DNA of 8,992 bases from an uncultured Peptococcaceae bacterium (GTDB lineage: Bacteria; Bacillota; Peptococcia; Peptococcales; Peptococcaceae): NCBI GenBank assembly GCA_945949655.1, contig CAMFFG010000032.1, positions 1 through 8,992 of the forward strand, in the 5' to 3' direction. A program made the translations under genes and the position numbers. The notes below the pieces were generated by a model. That model searched no databases and was not told the origin of the DNA. It worked only from the letters and a program-made list of their open reading frames with translations. Shown in pieces: positions 6,635 through 8,992 of this stretch. The stretch's first letter is position 1; every line of letters begins with the position of its first letter.

Positions 6635-6640
6635 GGGGGA
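6635..6640 (+). promoter_or_regulatory. Ribosome binding site of the HD-GYP signalling gene
   Basis: GGGGGA ends four bases before ATG 6645. An in-frame TAG sits directly before that ATG (6642-6644), so no longer reading is possible. The next in-frame ATG, at 6666, would cut into the first membrane helix. Confidence 0.55.
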
Positions 6641-6644
6641 ATAG

Positions 6645-8992
6645 ATGTTTTTGGACTGCTATATTATGATTTCGGTTTTTATTGCACTGATCGATGTAGC
6701 TTTGGCGGTAAAATGTTTTCAGGAGAATAAAACAACAGGGAGATATCTGGGGTATGCCTGCCTTGGAGCTGCTGTGGTAGATGTCAGCTATCTGATCAGT
6801 ATTTTAAATGATGATTATATTTACATGTCGATCATGTCCAGCATTTATTTTGTTACCATCGATATGATGTTGCTTTCTCTATTGGTATTTACAGTATATT
6901 TCACAAAAAGAAAGTTTACGAATAAGGGAAAGTTGCTACTTGGATTTTGTATCGGTTATATCATAATTGAAATAATCGTTTTTGGTATCAATCCTTTTCA
7001 TGAAATTGCCATTCATTACATTCGCCGTGAAACAGTGATTGCAAAATACAGTTATCAGATGAAACCATTGTTCTGGATGCATCTGGTATTTTCTTATTGG
7101 CTGGTGGGTGCAGTTTTGTATCTGCTTGTGCAGAAAATGTGTAAAATTCCCAAAGAATACCGCACACAGTACAGCTATGTGATTTTAGGGATTCTAGCTA
7201 TTGTTGCAGTAAATGGCTTTTTTCTGTTTTATCCGAATGTAGGTATTTATAATTTTCTGGATTATTCTATTTGTGGCTACAGCTTAACCGCATTTTTGCT
7301 GTACTGGAGCTGTTTTAATTATTCTACCCACGGGATGATGAACTATCTGAAAAACAGCATTTTTGAAAATATCGGTCAGGGGATCGTTTTATTTGATTAT
7401 CATGATAAACTGATTTTGCGCAATGAAAGAGCCGATTATTTTCTGGGGCGTGATCAGCTGGACCAGTGCATTATGCTGGAGGATTTTCTGAACTGTTATA
7501 ATCTTTCCTTAAATTTTGAGACGAACAACGAAAAATTTTCTTTGCAGTGCTATATCAAACATAATGGCGAAGTAAGGCCGCTGCGGTATGATGTCTGCAA
7601 GCTGAAAAACAAGGATGGACAGCGACTGGGATTGTTGTTTGTCTTTTCCGATGCGGTCCTGGAAACCGATGTTTTAACAGGGTTTCAGCAATGGGAGAGT
7701 TTTCAGTTATTAGCAAGGGAAAAACAGAAAATGTTTTCCAGCCCGATGGCCGTGGCCGTTTGTGACATTAACAGTTTATCTGTTATCAACAGTAGACGGG
7801 GACTAAATACAGGTGACCAGCTGATCAAACATCTGGCCGATACCATGCGGAGCTGTTTTCCAAAACAGACTTATTATGTGCGGGGAACAGAGGCAACTCT
7901 GATCGCGTTGTGCAGCCAGAACAGCGAAACGGAAATGAACCACTATCTGGCACTGGTAAAAGAGCGCTTCCCCTGTAAAATACAATGTGCAGTCAGTGCT
8001 TTCACAGAAAATGATCCAGATATTCTGCAGGCCGTTCATGTGGCCATCAAGGCCATGCGCACAAAGAAGCTTCTTGACCACGAATCCATTCATTCCGAAA
8101 TGCTTTCCTCGCTGATTCGCGCTTTGCAGGAATGTGACAGTGACACGGAGCATCATGTGCGCCGCACACAGTCTATGGGTGCAGAACTGGGAAAACGGAT
8201 TGCACTTACAGATGTGCAGCAGAGTCATTTATCGCTATTGTGTCTTTTGCATGATATCGGGAAAATAGGCATTCCTTTAGAAATATTAAACAAACCGGGT
8301 AAACTCTCAGCGGAAGAATGGGAGACCCTGAAATCACACACGGAAAAAGGCTATGAAATTGCGAACAGTAACAGCGAATTAAAAGATATCGCAGACGAGA
8401 TCAGGCACCACCATGAACGATGGGACGGAACAGGCTATCCCGATGGTTTGAGCAGAGAGAGTATACCGCTTTTATCCAGGGTGATTGCAGTGGTGGACGC
8501 ATATGATGCTATGACCAATAACCGTTCCTATCGATCTGCCATGTCGGTTCCAAAGGCGTTAGCCGAACTGAAACGCTGTGCGGGCAGTCAGTTTGATCCC
8601 TATATTGTGTCAGAGTTTCTCAGAATGATGAAGGAGACTTCTCACGACGGAGCTATAAATACTGATTTGCTGGGTGATACAGAATTTTGCTGTACCACAG
8701 CGCCGTTTTCGTCTGCGGTGTCTCCTTCAGGGAGCAGTGAAAAAGTCACCCATGTGCATCTGGTTCCTTACAGCCGTTATGTGCTGGACGAATCTATGCG
8801 CATTGTGTCTGTCGATAAAAGTTTTGAGAAACTGACGGGATATACGCAGGAAGACATACAGCAGAATAGCATCCTGCAGTCGGATCTGATTCCAGAAGAA
8901 GATCGAACAGAATATTTGTGCCAGACCAACGCCTGCCTTGCAAAGAATCCGGTACTTTTCCAGGAGCATAAGATCCGTCGGAAAGACGGCGT
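6645..8992 (+). CDS. Membrane sensor with 7TM, PAS, degenerate GGDEF and HD-GYP domains; 3' end outside window
   Basis: At least 782 residues, open to the window end. Residues 1-225 form about seven hydrophobic helices (near 4-24, 33-53, 63-87, 96-115, 143-163, 176-196, 205-225), resembling the 7TM sensor region found ahead of histidine kinases. A PAS-like domain follows (about 238-335: GQGIVLFDYHDKLILRNE). Residues 340-470 look like GGDEF: D342-x-LTG and CDINSLSVINSRRGLNTGDQ are recognisable, but the signature is RGTEA (413-417), so cyclase activity is not expected. Residues about 490-650 are a full HD-GYP domain: H503/H504, H536-D537 in HDIGKIGIP, H565, HHHERWDGTGYPDG (588-601), D618 in VVDAYDAMT, and GSQFDPYIV. 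Family knowledge says such domains hydrolyse c-di-GMP or related dinucleotides. A second PAS begins near 709 (MRIVSVDKSFEKLTGYTQEDI) and runs past residue 780. Transcribed from its own promoter. The membrane input signal and the C-terminal module are unknown. Confidence 0.9.
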   Translation, partial: MFLDCYIMISVFIALIDVALAVKCFQENKTTGRYLGYACLGAAVVDVSYLISILNDDYIYMSIMSSIYFVTIDMMLLSLLVFTVYFTKRKFTNKGKLLLGFCIGYIIIEIIVFGINPFHEIAIHYIRRETVIAKYSYQMKPLFWMHLVFSYWLVGAVLYLLVQKMCKIPKEYRTQYSYVILGILAIVAVNGFFLFYPNVGIYNFLDYSICGYSLTAFLLYWSCFNYSTHGMMNYLKNSIFENIGQGIVLFDYHDKLILRNERADYFLGRDQLDQCIMLEDFLNCYNLSLNFETNNEKFSLQCYIKHNGEVRPLRYDVCKLKNKDGQRLGLLFVFSDAVLETDVLTGFQQWESFQLLAREKQKMFSSPMAVAVCDINSLSVINSRRGLNTGDQLIKHLADTMRSCFPKQTYYVRGTEATLIALCSQNSETEMNHYLALVKERFPCKIQCAVSAFTENDPDILQAVHVAIKAMRTKKLLDHESIHSEMLSSLIRALQECDSDTEHHVRRTQSMGAELGKRIALTDVQQSHLSLLCLLHDIGKIGIPLEILNKPGKLSAEEWETLKSHTEKGYEIANSNSELKDIADEIRHHHERWDGTGYPDGLSRESIPLLSRVIAVVDAYDAMTNNRSYRSAMSVPKALAELKRCAGSQFDPYIVSEFLRMMKETSHDGAINTDLLGDTEFCCTTAPFSSAVSPSGSSEKVTHVHLVPYSRYVLDESMRIVSVDKSFEKLTGYTQEDIQQNSILQSDLIPEEDRTEYLCQTNACLAKNPVLFQEHKIRRKDG

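Noticed and set aside
6621..6644. Seven-codon reading frame (MGKLVGE) whose stop directly abuts the start of the signalling gene, as a possible leader peptide
   Set aside because: No Shine-Dalgarno site precedes its ATG, and it consists mostly of the purine-rich ribosome site of the next gene.
6645..8992. Reading the signalling gene as a histidine kinase because of its 7TM region
   Set aside because: No H-box or ATP-binding N, G1 and G2 boxes occur; the catalytic domain is HD-GYP.

Overview
The window is a compact, almost fully plus-strand piece of chromosome from a low-to-mid GC Gram-positive bacterium (Bacillota). The pointers are the gene order polA-mutM-ytaF-coaE, known from Bacillus and many Clostridia-like genomes, a DNA polymerase I whose proofreading domain has lost its metal ligands, strong purine-rich Shine-Dalgarno sites, a TTG start and a probable GTG start, and a YtaF protein, which is typical of spore-forming lineages. 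Genus cannot be decided from the sequence alone. No RNA genes, mobile elements or CRISPR arrays are seen, and no gap between genes exceeds about 150 bases.

Region 1 (1-4532) is a tight housekeeping cluster. It starts inside polA (5' end outside the window), which overlaps mutM by one base. After 82 bases comes ytaF (TTG start), and coaE follows within a few bases or overlaps it. Pol I and MutM act together in base excision repair: MutM removes oxidised purines and Pol I fills the gap. YtaF is a membrane protein related to the MntP manganese exporter, and CoaE makes the last step of coenzyme A synthesis.

Region 2 (4533-6499) holds a cysteine synthase-family enzyme with two altered active-site loops, ended by a clear rho-independent terminator (5585-5617). 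A ten-helix EamA/DMT transporter follows, built from two very similar halves. The terminator lies inside what could be read as an N-terminal extension of the transporter, so the transporter most likely starts at 5636.

Region 3 (6500-8992) starts with a textbook sigma-A type promoter (TTGACA-17-TATAAC) overlapped by a perfect inverted repeat. It drives a large signalling gene that runs off the window. At least 782 residues are visible: seven membrane helices, a PAS-like domain, a GGDEF-like domain with a destroyed signature (RGTEA), a complete HD-GYP phosphodiesterase domain, and the start of a second PAS domain. This is the most interesting gene here: a membrane sensor that probably degrades cyclic dinucleotide, with an inactive cyclase-like domain as regulator and an unknown further C-terminal module.

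No wholly new system was found. The items most worth checking are the signalling protein's architecture and promoter, the duplicated transporter, the EF-hand-like loop in YtaF and the altered cysteine synthase loops.
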